Source: a gamma proteobacterium L18
GTDB lineage: Bacteria > Pseudomonadota > Gammaproteobacteria > Pseudomonadales > Pseudomonadaceae
Length of the DNA stretch: 64,000 nucleotides
Assembly: GCA_000497835.1 (NCBI GenBank)
Contig: KI547166.1
Coordinates: 533,990 to 597,989, forward strand
Direction: 5' to 3'
The notes beneath the pieces were generated by a model. That model made no database searches, had not been told where the DNA came from, and worked only from the letters and a program-made list of their open reading frames with translations. Shown here one piece after another: positions 40,423-52,014 of this stretch. The translations under genes were made by a program, and so were the position numbers. Every line of letters begins with the position of its first letter. The stretch's first letter is position 1.

Positions 40423-43074
40423 TCAGGCTTCACTTTCCAGGCCAGGTTGGGTATGCACCGGCAAGCATAGAGTGATGCAGGTGCCCTGACCATCCAGGCC
40501 ATCGCCTACCAGGATACGACCGCCATGGGCGCCGATCATGCCCTGGCAGATCGCCAGGCCCAGGCCGGTGCCCTGCCCGCCCCGGTCGCCTCGGGCGGCG
40601 GTGTAAAACATGTCGAAGATTTTCTCGCGCTCGGCCGGCGGGATGCCGGGGCCTTGGTCACTGACCGAAAAGCTCAGTTCCTCACCTTCGACGGCTGCGG
40701 CGATCAGTAACCGGCCATAGGGCGGCGAAAAGCGTGCCGCGTTTTCCAGCACGTTGACCAGTGCCTGTTCGATCAGCGCGGCGTGTACGTACAGCAATGG
40801 CAATGGTGTCGGCACCTCAACAGCCACCTGCAAGGGCGCCAGCACCGCACGCAGGCGGTTCAGGGCGCTGCCGACGATGTCGGCCGGCGCCACCCAATCA
40901 CGCGCCAGCTTCAACGCACCGTGACCCAGACGGGTCATGTCCAGCAGGTTCTGGATATAGCGGTCCAGGCGTTCGGCTTCATCGCGGGTCCCTTCCAGCA
41001 ATTCCTGACGATCGGCCCGGGGGATGGCCTCACCCAATGCCAGCAGGCTGTCGATGCTGCCGCGCATGGCCGTCAGCGGCGTGCGCAGGTCGTGGGACAC
41101 CGAGGCCAGCAAGGCGCTGCGCAGTTGCTCGGTTTCACCGTGCAGGCGTGCGGCCTCCAGGTCCTGGGCCAGTTGCGCCCGCGCCAGGGCCTGGGCCAAG
41201 GGCTGGCTGAGGGCAGCCAGCAGGCGGCGGCGCTGGGGGTTCAAGGTGCGCCCCTCGCGATCGCGAGCACCGAGCATGGCCAGCGGCCCGTCCTGCATGG
41301 ACACCGGCAACCACCACCAGCGCCCCGACGGCAATGTACCGGTGCCCATGCCAGCGGGCTGGTCATGCTGCCAGGCCCAGTCGGCGGCCGCCCGTTCGGT
41401 GTCGCTCAGGGCCGCCGGATGACCACCGGGGTCTTTCCAGCCCAACTCGCCGTCACGCTCCAGGACACACACCTGCAACTCGCGCCAGCCATGCAAGTGC
41501 TGGGCGGCCGCGCTGAGCACAGCCTGGCGGTCGGTGGCGGCCGTCAGCTTGCGCGACAGGTCAAGCAATTCGCTGGTCTCTTCCTGGGTGTCGCGCAAGG
41601 CCTGCAACTGACGGCGCTGGCGGGCCGCCAGGTTGCCGGTCAGCGCCGCCATCAACAGGAAGAACAGCAGGGTCAGCACGTCCTCCTCGCGGTAAATGGT
41701 CAGCGAGAAGGTCGGTGGAATGAACAGGAAGTCATAGGCCAGAAACGATAGCGCCGCGCACACCAGCGCCGGCCCCAGGCTACTGCGCACCGCCACCAGC
41801 AGCACCGCCGCCAGAAACACCAGCGAGATATTGGGCAAGGCCAGCACGCTGGCCACCGCCGAAGCAAGACCGCTGGCGGCGATGGTGGCGAACAGCGCCA
41901 GCAGGTAATCGAACCACACCCAGTCGTCGCTGCCACGGGCGCGGGGCAATGGCCGCGCTTCATCACGGTCCAGCACATTGATTTCCAGGCCGTGGGTGTC
42001 ACGCAGCAACCGCGGCCCCAGGCCACCGCCCAGCCAGCGCCGGTACCACAGCGCCCGCGACTGGCCCACCAGCACCAGGCTGGCGCGGCGCTCGGCGGCG
42101 TGCTGGATCAGGGTTTTCGCCACTTCGCCTGCGCGCAGTACCACCACCTCGCCGCCCAGGCGCTCGGCCAATTGCTGGGCGTTCTGCAAATGCTGGCGGC
42201 TGACTTCGTCACGCGCCCGGCCGGTGTCCACGTGCACCACGCTCCACGGCAAGTGGCGGCGCTGCGCCACGCGGCTGGCGTGACGCACCAGGCGCTCGGC
42301 CTGGGCATCACCATCGATGCCCACCAGCAGCCGGCCGCGCAGCGCCGGGGCTGCCTGGCCCATGCGTCGGTAACCCTGGGCCAGGTCGGCGTCGACCTGG
42401 GCGGCGGCGGTTTGCATGGCCAGTTCGCGCAAGGCGTTGAGGTTGGTCTGAGTGAAAAAGGCTTCGATGGCCGCCCGCGCCTGCTCCGGCACGTAGACCT
42501 TGCCGTCGCGCAGGCGCTCCAGCAGCTCACGCGGGGGCAGGTCGATCAGCACCAGTTCGTCGGCTTCCTGCAGCACCCAGTCGGGCAGGGTTTCGCGCAC
42601 CTGCACGCCGGTGATGTCCAGCACCTGGTCGTTGAGGCTTTCCAGGTGCTGGACGTTGACCGTGGTGTACACGTCGATACCGGCCGACACGAGTTCCTGA
42701 ATGTCCTGCCAGCGCTTGGCGTGGCGACTGCCGGGGGCGTTGCTATGCGCCAACTCGTCCACCAGCACCAGCTGCGGCGCGGCGTGCAGCAGGCCGTCGA
42801 GGTCCATTTCCTCCAGGGTGACACCCCGGTACTGGGAGCGCACCAGCGCCTGTTGCGCGAGGCCGCCCAACAGGGCTTCGGTTTCGGCGCGGCCGTGGGT
42901 TTCCACCACACCGGCAACCACCCGCACGCCTTGGCGCAACTGGGCATGGGCGGCTTGCAGCATGGCGTAGGTCTTGCCCACGCCGGGGGCGGCGCCGAGG
43001 AACACCTTCAGGCGGCCGCGGCCTTCGCGGGGCAGTTGGGCCAGCAGCGCGTCGGCGCGCAGGGCATCGCTCAT
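40423..43074 (-). CDS. kdpD: Osmosensitive K+ channel sensor kinase KdpD
   Basis: The 883-residue protein (ATG 43074) has all KdpD parts in order: N-terminal KdpD domain with Walker A GAAPGVGKT (27-35) and LVLVDELAHSN; a UspA-like region (LLVGIDGDAQAERLVRHASRVAQ...); four closely spaced membrane segments (YLLALFATIAASGLASAVASVLALPNISLVFLAAVLLVAVRSSLGPALVCAALSFLAYDFLF); a GAF-like region; and the kinase with SHDLRTPL (His661), NVLENAARFSP and GTGLGLAIC. It senses K+ and turgor and phosphorylates KdpE. A family-B hairpin lies between it and kdpC. In-frame extension to 43176 runs into that repeat and is rejected. Confidence 0.96.
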   Translation of the reverse strand: MSDALRADALLAQLPREGRGRLKVFLGAAPGVGKTYAMLQAAHAQLRQGVRVVAGVVETHGRAETEALLGGLAQQALVRSQYRGVTLEEMDLDGLLHAAPQLVLVDELAHSNAPGSRHAKRWQDIQELVSAGIDVYTTVNVQHLESLNDQVLDITGVQVRETLPDWVLQEADELVLIDLPPRELLERLRDGKVYVPEQARAAIEAFFTQTNLNALRELAMQTAAAQVDADLAQGYRRMGQAAPALRGRLLVGIDGDAQAERLVRHASRVAQRRHLPWSVVHVDTGRARDEVSRQHLQNAQQLAERLGGEVVVLRAGEVAKTLIQHAAERRASLVLVGQSRALWYRRWLGGGLGPRLLRDTHGLEINVLDRDEARPLPRARGSDDWVWFDYLLALFATIAASGLASAVASVLALPNISLVFLAAVLLVAVRSSLGPALVCAALSFLAYDFLFIPPTFSLTIYREEDVLTLLFFLLMAALTGNLAARQRRQLQALRDTQEETSELLDLSRKLTAATDRQAVLSAAAQHLHGWRELQVCVLERDGELGWKDPGGHPAALSDTERAAADWAWQHDQPAGMGTGTLPSGRWWWLPVSMQDGPLAMLGARDREGRTLNPQRRRLLAALSQPLAQALARAQLAQDLEAARLHGETEQLRSALLASVSHDLRTPLTAMRGSIDSLLALGEAIPRADRQELLEGTRDEAERLDRYIQNLLDMTRLGHGALKLARDWVAPADIVGSALNRLRAVLAPLQVAVEVPTPLPLLYVHAALIEQALVNVLENAARFSPPYGRLLIAAAVEGEELSFSVSDQGPGIPPAEREKIFDMFYTAARGDRGGQGTGLGLAICQGMIGAHGGRILVGDGLDGQGTCITLCLPVHTQPGLESEA

Positions 43075-43107
43075 GATTGATACTCGGAATAGGAGGGTGA
43101 TCTTACC

Positions 43108-43196
43108 GGCCTCATCGCGAGCAAGCTTTGCTCCCACAGTGTTCGCAGCACCTGAGGCGTACGCATGTGGGAGCAAAGCTTGCTCGCGATGAGGCC
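43108..43196. repeat. Family B inverted repeat between kdpC and kdpD
   Basis: Arms 43108-43138 and 43166-43196 are exact 31-bp reverse complements with 27-nt spacer. It lies inside the kdp gene cluster, 10 bp after kdpC, where a stable hairpin could lower the output of kdpDE relative to kdpFABC. Confidence 0.9.
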
Positions 43197-43206
43197 CGGG
43201 AGAACA

Positions 43207-43764
43207 CTAATGCGCTGAAGGTAGCCGATCCAGCGCCAGGTTCAAAGCCAGCACGTTGACCACCGGCGGCCCGAACAGCGAGTGCTCGGTGTGCTCGGCC
43301 ACCAGTTGCTGCACAGCGGCCACTGGCAACTGCCGCGCCTGGGCCACACGCGCCACCTGATAATCCGCCGCCGCCGGCGGCAGGTGCGGGTCCAGCCCGC
43401 TGCCCGAGGTGGTCACCAGCGCCAGCGGCACCGGCCCCTGCCCGTCCACGTACAGCTTGGCGGCATCGTCCTTGATGCGGGTGGCCAATGCCGGGTTGCT
43501 GGGCGCAAGGTTACTCGCGCTGCTGGACACCGTGGCGAAATCCCCCGCCGACGGCCGTGGATGGAACCAGGCATCACCGGTGAAGTTCTGCGCGATCAAA
43601 CTGGAACCGCGCACCTTGCCACCCTCGTCACGCACCAGGCTGCCATTGGCCTGCGCGGGAAAGGCCACCTGGGCCACCGCCGTCACGGCCAGCGGGTAGG
43701 CCACGCCGGTGATCAGGGTCATCATTACCAGCAAGCTCACGGCTGGACGCAGATAAGTCGACAT
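43207..43764 (-). CDS. kdpC: K+-transporting ATPase subunit KdpC
   Basis: The protein has 185 residues from ATG 43764, which has better spacing to GAGGA than ATG 43767. It has one N-terminal membrane anchor ([40 protein letters not shown]) and a periplasmic domain with [21 protein letters not shown] and [28 protein letters not shown], the KdpC pattern. KdpC stabilises and chaperones ATP binding in the KdpFABC complex. It lies 11 bp after kdpB. Confidence 0.96.
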   Translation of the reverse strand: MSTYLRPAVSLLVMMTLITGVAYPLAVTAVAQVAFPAQANGSLVRDEGGKVRGSSLIAQNFTGDAWFHPRPSAGDFATVSSSASNLAPSNPALATRIKDDAAKLYVDGQGPVPLALVTTSGSGLDPHLPPAAADYQVARVAQARQLPVAAVQQLVAEHTEHSLFGPPVVNVLALNLALDRLPSAH

Positions 43765-43774
43765 CATCAATTCC

Positions 43775-45829
<2,055 letters not shown>

Positions 45830-45839
45830 GGTCGTGTCC

Positions 45840-47534
45840 TCAGAAACCCAGACTCAATTGTTCGGCAATCGGCCCCAGGGCCAGGGTCGGCAGGAAGGTC
45901 AAACCGCCCACCAGCAGGATGGTCACCGTCAGCAGGGTGACGAACAGCGGGCCGTGGGTGGGGAAGCTGTTGCCGCCCACCGGTGCCGACTTTTTCATCG
46001 CCAGGCTGCCGGCCAGGGCCAGGATCGGCAGGATGTAGCCGAAGCGGCCGATCAGCATGCCCAGGCCCAGCATCAGGTTGTGGAACGCGGTATTGGCACT
46101 GAAGCCGCCGAACGCCGAGCCGTTGTTGGCGCTGGCCGAGGTGTAGGCGTACAGCAGTTGGCTGAAGCCGTGGGGGCCTGGGTTGCTGACCGCCGAGGCA
46201 GGCCCGGCAAGGCTCGCGGCAATGGCGCCCAGTACCAACACGCCGATTGGCATCACCAGCAGGGTCACCACCAGCAGCTTCACCTCGGTGGCCTGGATTT
46301 TCTTGCCCAGGTATTCCGGCGTGCGGCCAATCATCAGCCCGGCCAGGAACACCGCCGTCAGCACGTTGAGCAACATGCCGTAGAGGCCCGCGCCGACGCC
46401 GCCGAAAATCACCTCGCCGACCATCATGTTCACCAGCGCCACCATGCCGGTCAGCGGGTTGAGGCTGTCATGCATGGCGTTGACCGAGCCGTTGGAGGCA
46501 GCCGTGGTGGTCACCGCCCACAACGCCGTGGCGGTGGTGCCGAAGCGTGCTTCCTTACCTTCCATCGGCGCGGCCTGCTCGACCTGGGCGTTTTGCAGCG
46601 CCGGGTTGGCCTGGTACTCGTCGTACAGCGCCACACCGCCACCGATCAGGAACAGCGCGAACATGCAGGCGATGATCGCCCGGCTCTGGCGCATGTCCTT
46701 CACGTAGTGGCCGAAGGTGAACACCAGCGCCACCGGGATCAGGATGATCGACACCACTTCCAGCAGGTTGCTGAGGGCGGTGGGATTCTCGAACGGGTGC
46801 GCGGAGTTGACGCCGAAGAAGCCGCCGCCGTTGGTACCCAACTGTTTGATGGCGATCTGGCTGGCTGCCGGGCCCAATGGGATCACCTGATCGGCGCCCT
46901 GCACCGTCAGCGCGTCGACGTAGTGCATGAAGGTCTGCGGCACGCCCTGCCACACCAGCACCAGCGCCAGCAGCAGGCACAGCGGCAGCAGGCCATAAAG
47001 GGTGGCGCGGGTCATGTCGACCCAGAAGTTGCCCAGGGTACGCGCCGAACGCCGACCAATGCCGCGACACAGGGCCACCAGCACGGCCAGGCCGGTGGCG
47101 GCGCTGACGAAGTTCTGCACCGTCAGGCCGACCATCTGGCTGAAATAGCTCAGCGATGCTTCCCCGCTGTAGGCTTGCCAGTTGGTGTTGGTGACGAAAC
47201 TCACCGCCGTGTTGAAGGCCAGGGGCCACTCCATACCCGGCAGGTGTTGCGGGTTGGCTGGCAGGTATTGCTGCAACATCAGCACGGCCATCAGCAGCAC
47301 AAAGCCAGCGAAGTTGAAGGCCAGCAGGGCCAGGGTGTAGCGTTGCCAGCTGTGCTCCTGCGCCGGGTCCACCCCGGACAGGCGATAACAGCCGCGTTCC
47401 ACCGGGCCCAGCACGGGGCTGAGCCAGGTGCGCTGGCCTTCCATCACCTTGTAATAGAATCGGCCCAGCAGCGGTGCCGGGATCAGCACCAGGGCGAAGA
47501 AGGCCAACAGCAGCCCATAGTCATAGCTGTGCAT
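45840..47534 (-). CDS. kdpA: K+-transporting ATPase, channel subunit KdpA
   Basis: The 564-residue membrane protein (ATG 47534) contains the selectivity-filter-like loops of Kdp[66 protein letters not shown] and [24 protein letters not shown]. It forms the K+-selective entry of the pump. It begins 8 bp after the kdpF stop. Upstream in-frame extension to 47651 overlaps kdpF and is rejected. Confidence 0.97.
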   Translation of the reverse strand: MHSYDYGLLLAFFALVLIPAPLLGRFYYKVMEGQRTWLSPVLGPVERGCYRLSGVDPAQEHSWQRYTLALLAFNFAGFVLLMAVLMLQQYLPANPQHLPGMEWPLAFNTAVSFVTNTNWQAYSGEASLSYFSQMVGLTVQNFVSAATGLAVLVALCRGIGRRSARTLGNFWVDMTRATLYGLLPLCLLLALVLVWQGVPQTFMHYVDALTVQGADQVIPLGPAASQIAIKQLGTNGGGFFGVNSAHPFENPTALSNLLEVVSIILIPVALVFTFGHYVKDMRQSRAIIACMFALFLIGGGVALYDEYQANPALQNAQVEQAAPMEGKEARFGTTATALWAVTTTAASNGSVNAMHDSLNPLTGMVALVNMMVGEVIFGGVGAGLYGMLLNVLTAVFLAGLMIGRTPEYLGKKIQATEVKLLVVTLLVMPIGVLVLGAIAASLAGPASAVSNPGPHGFSQLLYAYTSASANNGSAFGGFSANTAFHNLMLGLGMLIGRFGYILPILALAGSLAMKKSAPVGGNSFPTHGPLFVTLLTVTILLVGGLTFLPTLALGPIAEQLSLGF

Positions 47535-47542
47535 GGCGGCTC

Positions 47543-47632
47543 CTAAGTGCGATCGGCGCGCAGCAGCGCCACAGTGAGATACACAAACAGGCCTGCAGCC
47601 AGCAGCAGCGCCACCCCATCCAGAACGTTCAT
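47543..47632 (-). CDS. kdpF: K+-transporting ATPase small subunit KdpF
   Basis: The 29-residue peptide reads [29 protein letters not shown]: one membrane helix and a short basic tail, the usual size and form of KdpF. GGAGAAAG precedes the ATG by 5 bp. KdpF stabilises the KdpABC complex in the membrane. It is the first gene of kdpFABC. Confidence 0.93.
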   Translation of the reverse strand: MNVLDGVALLLAAGLFVYLTVALLRADRT

Positions 47633-47950
47633 GGCCTTTCTCCTCGATCAATCAGCCGTTGGTCGGTATTGTCGAAAACAAGGGCGTAAAGGAACGAGAC
47701 TAATGGACGCAGACAGCTATAAAGTTTTCGTAAAGAATGCCGATGCAGAGCCATCGCTACATCGATAACGGGAAGCATGTAGCCAATTGTATCCAGCCTG
47801 ATACATTCCAGACATGCCAGCGACACGCCCACGAGTGACCCTCGCTCGCCGCTCCCAATCCGAACATGACTACCAGCCCGCCGGGCGAACGCTTACCCTT
47901 GGTGGTAACGACGCGGCCCCCACGCCGCGGCTGGCAGCAATACCAGGCAG
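47633..47950. other. 318-bp divergent region: kdpF promoter and regulator promoter
   Basis: No protein gene is supported. It holds the minus-strand kdp promoter, with a candidate KdpE site at 47718-47734, and on the other side the promoter of the EnvZ/OmpR-like pair. A GC-rich stem near 47924 (CCACGCCGCGG) was not interpretable. Confidence 0.5.
47718..47734 (-). promoter_or_regulatory. Candidate KdpE-binding direct repeat
   Basis: On the minus strand TTTACG-AAAAC-TTTATA (17 bp) has the same 6-5-6 layout as the E. coli KdpE site (TTTATA-N5-TTTACA), with the half-sites swapped. It lies about 86 bp upstream of kdpF, a fitting activator position. Binding is inferred. Confidence 0.45.
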
Positions 47951-48727
47951 ATGAACGCAAGCATGCAGAACACCCCGCTCCCCCTCAGCGATGCCAGCAA
48001 GACCCTCGTCGGCGACGATGACAAACGCTGGAACACCCGTGCCCTGATCGTGGATGACGATGTGCCGATTCGCGAATTGCTGATCGACTACCTGGCACGC
48101 TTCGGGATTCTGGCGCTGGGCGTCAGCGACGGTGAAGGCATGCGCCAGGCGCTGCTGGAAGAGAACTTCGACGTGGTGGTGCTGGACCTGATGCTGCCGG
48201 GCGAAGACGGCCTGTCGCTGTGCCGCTGGCTGCGCGCCGAATCGGACATCCCGATCCTGATGCTGACTGCACGTTGCGAGCCTACCGACCGCATCATCGG
48301 CCTGGAACTGGGCGCCGACGACTACATGGCCAAGCCGTTCGAGCCGCGCGAACTGGTCGCCCGCATCCAGACCATCCTGCGCCGCGTGCGCGATGACCGC
48401 ACCGAACAGCGCGCCAACGTGCGCTTCGACAACTGGCGCCTGAACAGCGTGCTGCGCCAGCTGATCTCCTCCGATGGCCTGGTGGTGCCGCTGTCCAACG
48501 CCGAATTCCGCCTGCTGTGGGTGTTCCTGGAGCGCCCGCGCCGCGTGCTCAGCCGCGAACAACTGCTGGACGCCGCCCGTGGCCGCTCCATCGAAGCGTT
48601 CGACCGCAGCATCGACCTGCTGGTCTCGCGCCTGCGTCAGAAGCTGGGTGATGACCCTAAAGCACCGCAACTGATCAAGACCGTGCGTGGCGAAGGCTAC
48701 CTGTTCGATGCGAGAGACATTGGTTGA
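47951..48727 (+). CDS. OmpR-family response regulator
   Basis: The 258-residue protein has a 30-residue N-terminal extension, a receiver (ALIVDDDVPIRELLIDYLARFG, Asp79 in FDVVVLDLMLPGEDG, Lys in DYMAKPFEPRELVARIQTIL) and a winged-helix domain (LSNAEFRLLWVFLERPRRVLSREQLLDAARGRSIEAFDRSIDLLVSRLRQKLGDDPKAPQLIKTVRGEGYLF). The sequence style is close to OmpR. A second ATG at 47963 is possible. It overlaps the kinase gene by one base (TGATG). Targets are unknown. Confidence 0.92.
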   Translation: MNASMQNTPLPLSDASKTLVGDDDKRWNTRALIVDDDVPIRELLIDYLARFGILALGVSDGEGMRQALLEENFDVVVLDLMLPGEDGLSLCRWLRAESDIPILMLTARCEPTDRIIGLELGADDYMAKPFEPRELVARIQTILRRVRDDRTEQRANVRFDNWRLNSVLRQLISSDGLVVPLSNAEFRLLWVFLERPRRVLSREQLLDAARGRSIEAFDRSIDLLVSRLRQKLGDDPKAPQLIKTVRGEGYLFDARDIG

Positions 48728-49812
48728 TGCGCAGCCCTGATACGCTGTTCGCCCGCCTGTTCGGCGTGTCATTGATTGCCATCATCTTCGCCCATCTGCT
48801 CGCCTTCCTGTGGTTCCAGCAGTACGGCCTCCCACCGCCGCACCACCGCGAACGCCTCTTGATGGAAGAACGCCGTGCGGAACTGGGCCCCCACCCTTCC
48901 CCTGAAGCCCTGGCGCAGTTCGGCGCCCTGGAGCTGCAGGACGAAGAGCACCGCCCCCCGCCACCGCTGTTCGGCGGGCCAGTGGTGCCGTTGATGTTCC
49001 AGCTGATCACCCTGGTGGTGGCCGCCTGGTTCGGCGCCAAGGCCCTGTCGCGGCCAATCCGGCGCTTCAGTGAAGCCGCCGAGCGGCTGAGCGAAAACCT
49101 CGACGCCCCGCCCCTGGAAGAGACCGGCCCGCTGGAGGCTCGCCAGGTGGCCCACACGTTCAACCGCATGCAGCAACGTATCCGCGAGCAGGTGCAACAA
49201 CGCGCGCGCATGCTCGGCGCCGTGTCCCACGACCTGCGCACCCCGCTGTCGCGGCTCAAGCTGCGCCTGGAGCAGATCGACAACGAAAAGCTGCAGGGCC
49301 AGATGCGCCAGGACCTGGACGACATGATCGGCATGCTCGACGCCACCCTGACCTACCTGCACGAGCAGCGCACCAGCGAGGCGCTGCAATGGTATGACCT
49401 CCAGGCCCTGGTGGAATCGCTGGTGGAAAACGCCCAGGACCATGGCGCGGCGATCCGTGCCGAAGGCACCTGTGCACCGTTGCAGGTGCAGCCGATGGCG
49501 TTGCGCTCCTGCATCAGTAACCTGATGGACAATGCCTTGCGTTATGGCGGGGCTACGTTGGTGGATATTCAGGATACGCGCGACTCGGTGACCATCCGGG
49601 TGATCGACCACGGGCCTGGGATCAGTGCTGACAAGCGTGAAGCGGTGTTTGAGCCGTTCTTTCGGTTGGAAGGGTCGCGCAATCGCAACTCGGGTGGGGT
49701 GGGGTTGGGGATGACCATTGCGCGTGAGGCGTGTCAGCGGTTGGGGGGGCAGTTGAGTTTGGAGGAGACGACGGGGGGTGGGTTGACTGCGGTCATTCGC
49801 CTTCCTCGCTGA
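48727..49812 (+). CDS. EnvZ-like sensor histidine kinase
   Basis: The 361-residue protein (ATG 48727 overlapping the regulator stop) has two membrane segments (LFGVSLIAIIFAHLLAFLWF; PLMFQLITLVVAAWFGAKAL) around a short, Pro/Glu-rich periplasmic loop, a HAMP domain (SRPIRRFSEAAERLSENLDAPPLEETGPLEARQVAHTFNRMQQRI), HisKA AVSHDLRTPLSRLKLRLEQ with His168, and HATPase NLMDNALRYGG, DHGPGI, SGGVGLGMTIA. The EnvZ-type HAMP/HisKA wording suggests an osmotic or envelope signal, in keeping with the kdp neighbourhood. Confidence 0.92.
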   Translation: MRSPDTLFARLFGVSLIAIIFAHLLAFLWFQQYGLPPPHHRERLLMEERRAELGPHPSPEALAQFGALELQDEEHRPPPPLFGGPVVPLMFQLITLVVAAWFGAKALSRPIRRFSEAAERLSENLDAPPLEETGPLEARQVAHTFNRMQQRIREQVQQRARMLGAVSHDLRTPLSRLKLRLEQIDNEKLQGQMRQDLDDMIGMLDATLTYLHEQRTSEALQWYDLQALVESLVENAQDHGAAIRAEGTCAPLQVQPMALRSCISNLMDNALRYGGATLVDIQDTRDSVTIRVIDHGPGISADKREAVFEPFFRLEGSRNRNSGGVGLGMTIAREACQRLGGQLSLEETTGGGLTAVIRLPR

Positions 49813-50021
49813 GTGCCTGGCTTGAGGGTTTCGGCGTTCTTGAGATCGAGCGCCGCCCGCGCGGCGCTCGATGGTGGCCTTGATGCAAATCTCATGGCAT
49901 GCATCCCACCCCCACTCCCATGTCCCACCCCTTACAAACCCCACACACTCTCGACATCCCCTCGATAGATTCTTTACACGCCGGTGGTTTGTAACCGGCA
50001 TACAACAGGGGAGCACACCCA

Positions 50022-50912
50022 ATGACATCCATAAGCGGCGTAAGCAGCAGTCTTTACTCGAGCTACACCAGCTCGAGCAGCACCACCAGCAGTGCCCAAC
50101 TCAAGAAGTTCCAGGAAGAGCTGTTCGCCAGCCTCGACACCGACGGCAATGGCGAGGTCAGCAGCGATGAGCTGAAGACGGCGATTTCCAACAGTTCGAG
50201 CAGTGGCACCACCAACGACGGCGGTATCCTGGTCAGCCTGAGCAAGAATTTCAGCAGCCTGGACAGCGACTCCGACGACGGCCTGACCCTGGACGAGATG
50301 GCGGCCCTGCAACCGCCACCACCGCCTACCCAGGACGGCGCACCCAGCACTGACGCGGTCGACGACTTGCTCAGCGCCATCGACAGCGACGGCAGCGGTT
50401 CGATCAGCAGCGATGAGCTGAGCAGCGCCCTGACCGCCGCCGGTGACACCACCGACGACAGTAGCGAGCTGTTCTCGGCGCTGGACACCGATGGCGACGG
50501 CACCGTGAGCAAGGATGAACTGGCCGCAGCCATGCAGCCACCACCGCCACCTCCGCCTGCCAGCGTGTCCAGCGATGACCTGTTCACCGCCCTGGACAGC
50601 GACGATGACGGCAGCATCAGCGAGACCGAACTGAGCAGTGCCCTGAGCGCTACCAGCTCGTCGTCGAGCAGTTCGTCGTCCAGCAGCACCGCCGCCCAGG
50701 TGTTCAGCGACCTGGACACCAACCAGGATGGCACCGTCAGCGCCCAAGAACTGGCCGCCGCCCTGCAGTCGTCGGGCAACCAGGACAGCACATCCAGCAA
50801 CACCGACAGCGATACCGCTGCGGCGTTGAACAAGATGATCGCTGCCCTGACCAAGCAGTACGGTACCGACGCGCAACAAACCGTGGGCAGTCAGCTCAGC
50901 GTAGCCGCCTGA
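50022..50912 (+). CDS. Six-EF-hand, Ser/Pro-linker protein (XopAW-like)
   Basis: The 296-residue protein has six EF-hand-type Ca2+ loops: DTDGNGEVSSDE, DSDSDDGLTLDE, DSDGSGSISSDE, DTDGDGTVSKDE, DSDDDGSISETE and DTNQDGTVSAQE. They are joined by PPPPP and poly-Ser linkers. The N-terminus MTSISGVSSSLYSSYTSSSSTTSSAQ is Ser-rich with no Sec signal, like type III effector leaders. It resembles the XopAW EF-hand effector family of Xanthomonas, whose homologues are common in Pseudomonas without proven secretion. It is expected to bind Ca2+. GGGGAG lies 8 bp before the ATG. Confidence 0.85.
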   Translation: MTSISGVSSSLYSSYTSSSSTTSSAQLKKFQEELFASLDTDGNGEVSSDELKTAISNSSSSGTTNDGGILVSLSKNFSSLDSDSDDGLTLDEMAALQPPPPPTQDGAPSTDAVDDLLSAIDSDGSGSISSDELSSALTAAGDTTDDSSELFSALDTDGDGTVSKDELAAAMQPPPPPPPASVSSDDLFTALDSDDDGSISETELSSALSATSSSSSSSSSSSTAAQVFSDLDTNQDGTVSAQELAAALQSSGNQDSTSSNTDSDTAAALNKMIAALTKQYGTDAQQTVGSQLSVAA

Positions 50913-50923
50913 CCTTCACGCCG

Positions 50924-50945
50924 CGGGCAGTCGCAAGACTGCCCG
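50924..50945. terminator. Shared hairpin between convergent genes
   Basis: CGGGCAGTC-GCAA-GACTGCCCG is a 9-bp perfect stem closed by a stable GCAA tetraloop. It lies 11 bp after the EF-hand gene and 2 bp before the AI-2E transporter stop, so it can end both transcripts. T-runs are weak on both sides. Confidence 0.75.
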
Positions 50946-50947
50946 TC

Positions 50948-52000
50948 TCACGCCTTGGGTGCTCCGTGCGCGGTGCGCGTCCAATCCAGCAGCAGGCTGT
51001 AGCCGATGGCCAACAGCGTCGGGCCGATGAAAAGGCCGATGAAGCCGAAGGCCAGCAGGCCGCCGAACACCCCCAGCAAGACGATCACCAGCGGCAGGTC
51101 ACCGCCGCGGCTGATCAGGTAGGGCTTGAGTACGTTGTCCACGCCGCTGATGATGAACGTGCCCCAGATACCCAGAAACACCGCCATGCCGTACTCGCCC
51201 TTCCACACCAGCCACGCCGTCGCCGGTATCCAGGCCAGCGGCGGCCCCATGGGGATCAGGCTGAGCAGGAAGGTGACGATGCCCAGCACCAATGCCCCCG
51301 GGATGCCGGCGATCAGGAAGCCGATAAGCGCCAGTACCGCCTGCGCCGCTGCCGTACCGATCACACCATTGACCACGCGCTGCACCGTGCCCGCCACCAG
51401 TTCCAGGTAATACTCGGCGCGCTCGCCCACCAACCGTTCCAGCAAGCGCAATACGAACGCCGCCAGGCGCGGACCGTCGCGGTAGAAGAAAAACACGAAC
51501 ACCAGGCTCAGGGTCAGTTCCAGGATGCCGCCGCCAATCTGCGCGCTGCGCGCCAGCAGCCAGTTGCCCACCTGCCCCAGGTAGGGCTTGACGCTGGTCA
51601 TCAGCGCTGCGCCCTGCTGGTCCAGCGTGTCCCACCACGTAGCCAGCCGTGGCCCCACCAGCGGCAGCCCGGCCAGCCAGTCGGGCGCAGCGGGCAGGCC
51701 ATCGACCTGCACGTCACGGACAAAGGCGATGGCGTCACGGATGTGGTCGGCCAGATTGAAACCCAGCCACACCAGCGGCAGGATCACCAGCAGAATCCAG
51801 CCCAGGGTGAGGATGCTGGCGGCCAGGGTTTCGCGCCCGTGCAACCAGCGCGTCAGCAAACGCATCAGCGGCCAGCTGGCATACGCCAGGATAGCGCCCC
51901 ACAGCAGGGCCGAAATGAATGGCGCCAGCACCCACAGGCAGGCGCCCAGCAGCACCAGCAGGATGATCTGCACCAGCAGGCGGTCATTGTTGAGTATCAC
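50948..52000 (-). CDS. AI-2E-family transporter (PerM-like)
   Basis: The 350-residue protein has about eight predicted membrane segments with the family patterns LLWGAILAYASWPLMRLL, TLGWILLVILPLVWLGFNLADHI, VFVFFFYRDGP, VVNGVIGTAAAQAVLALIGFLIAGIPGALVLGIVTFLLSLIPMGPPLAWIPATAWL and GVFGGLLAFGFIGLFIGPTLLAIGYSLL. The name AI-2E is historical; many relatives are Na+/H+ antiporters or lipid-related. It uses a GTG start at 52000, 15 bp after the stop of the DUF4892 gene, so the two are probably co-transcribed. Confidence 0.9.
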   Translation of the reverse strand: MILNNDRLLVQIILLVLLGACLWVLAPFISALLWGAILAYASWPLMRLLTRWLHGRETLAASILTLGWILLVILPLVWLGFNLADHIRDAIAFVRDVQVDGLPAAPDWLAGLPLVGPRLATWWDTLDQQGAALMTSVKPYLGQVGNWLLARSAQIGGGILELTLSLVFVFFFYRDGPRLAAFVLRLLERLVGERAEYYLELVAGTVQRVVNGVIGTAAAQAVLALIGFLIAGIPGALVLGIVTFLLSLIPMGPPLAWIPATAWLVWKGEYGMAVFLGIWGTFIISGVDNVLKPYLISRGGDLPLVIVLLGVFGGLLAFGFIGLFIGPTLLAIGYSLLLDWTRTAHGAPKA

Positions 52001-52014
52001 GCGCAGGCCACTCC

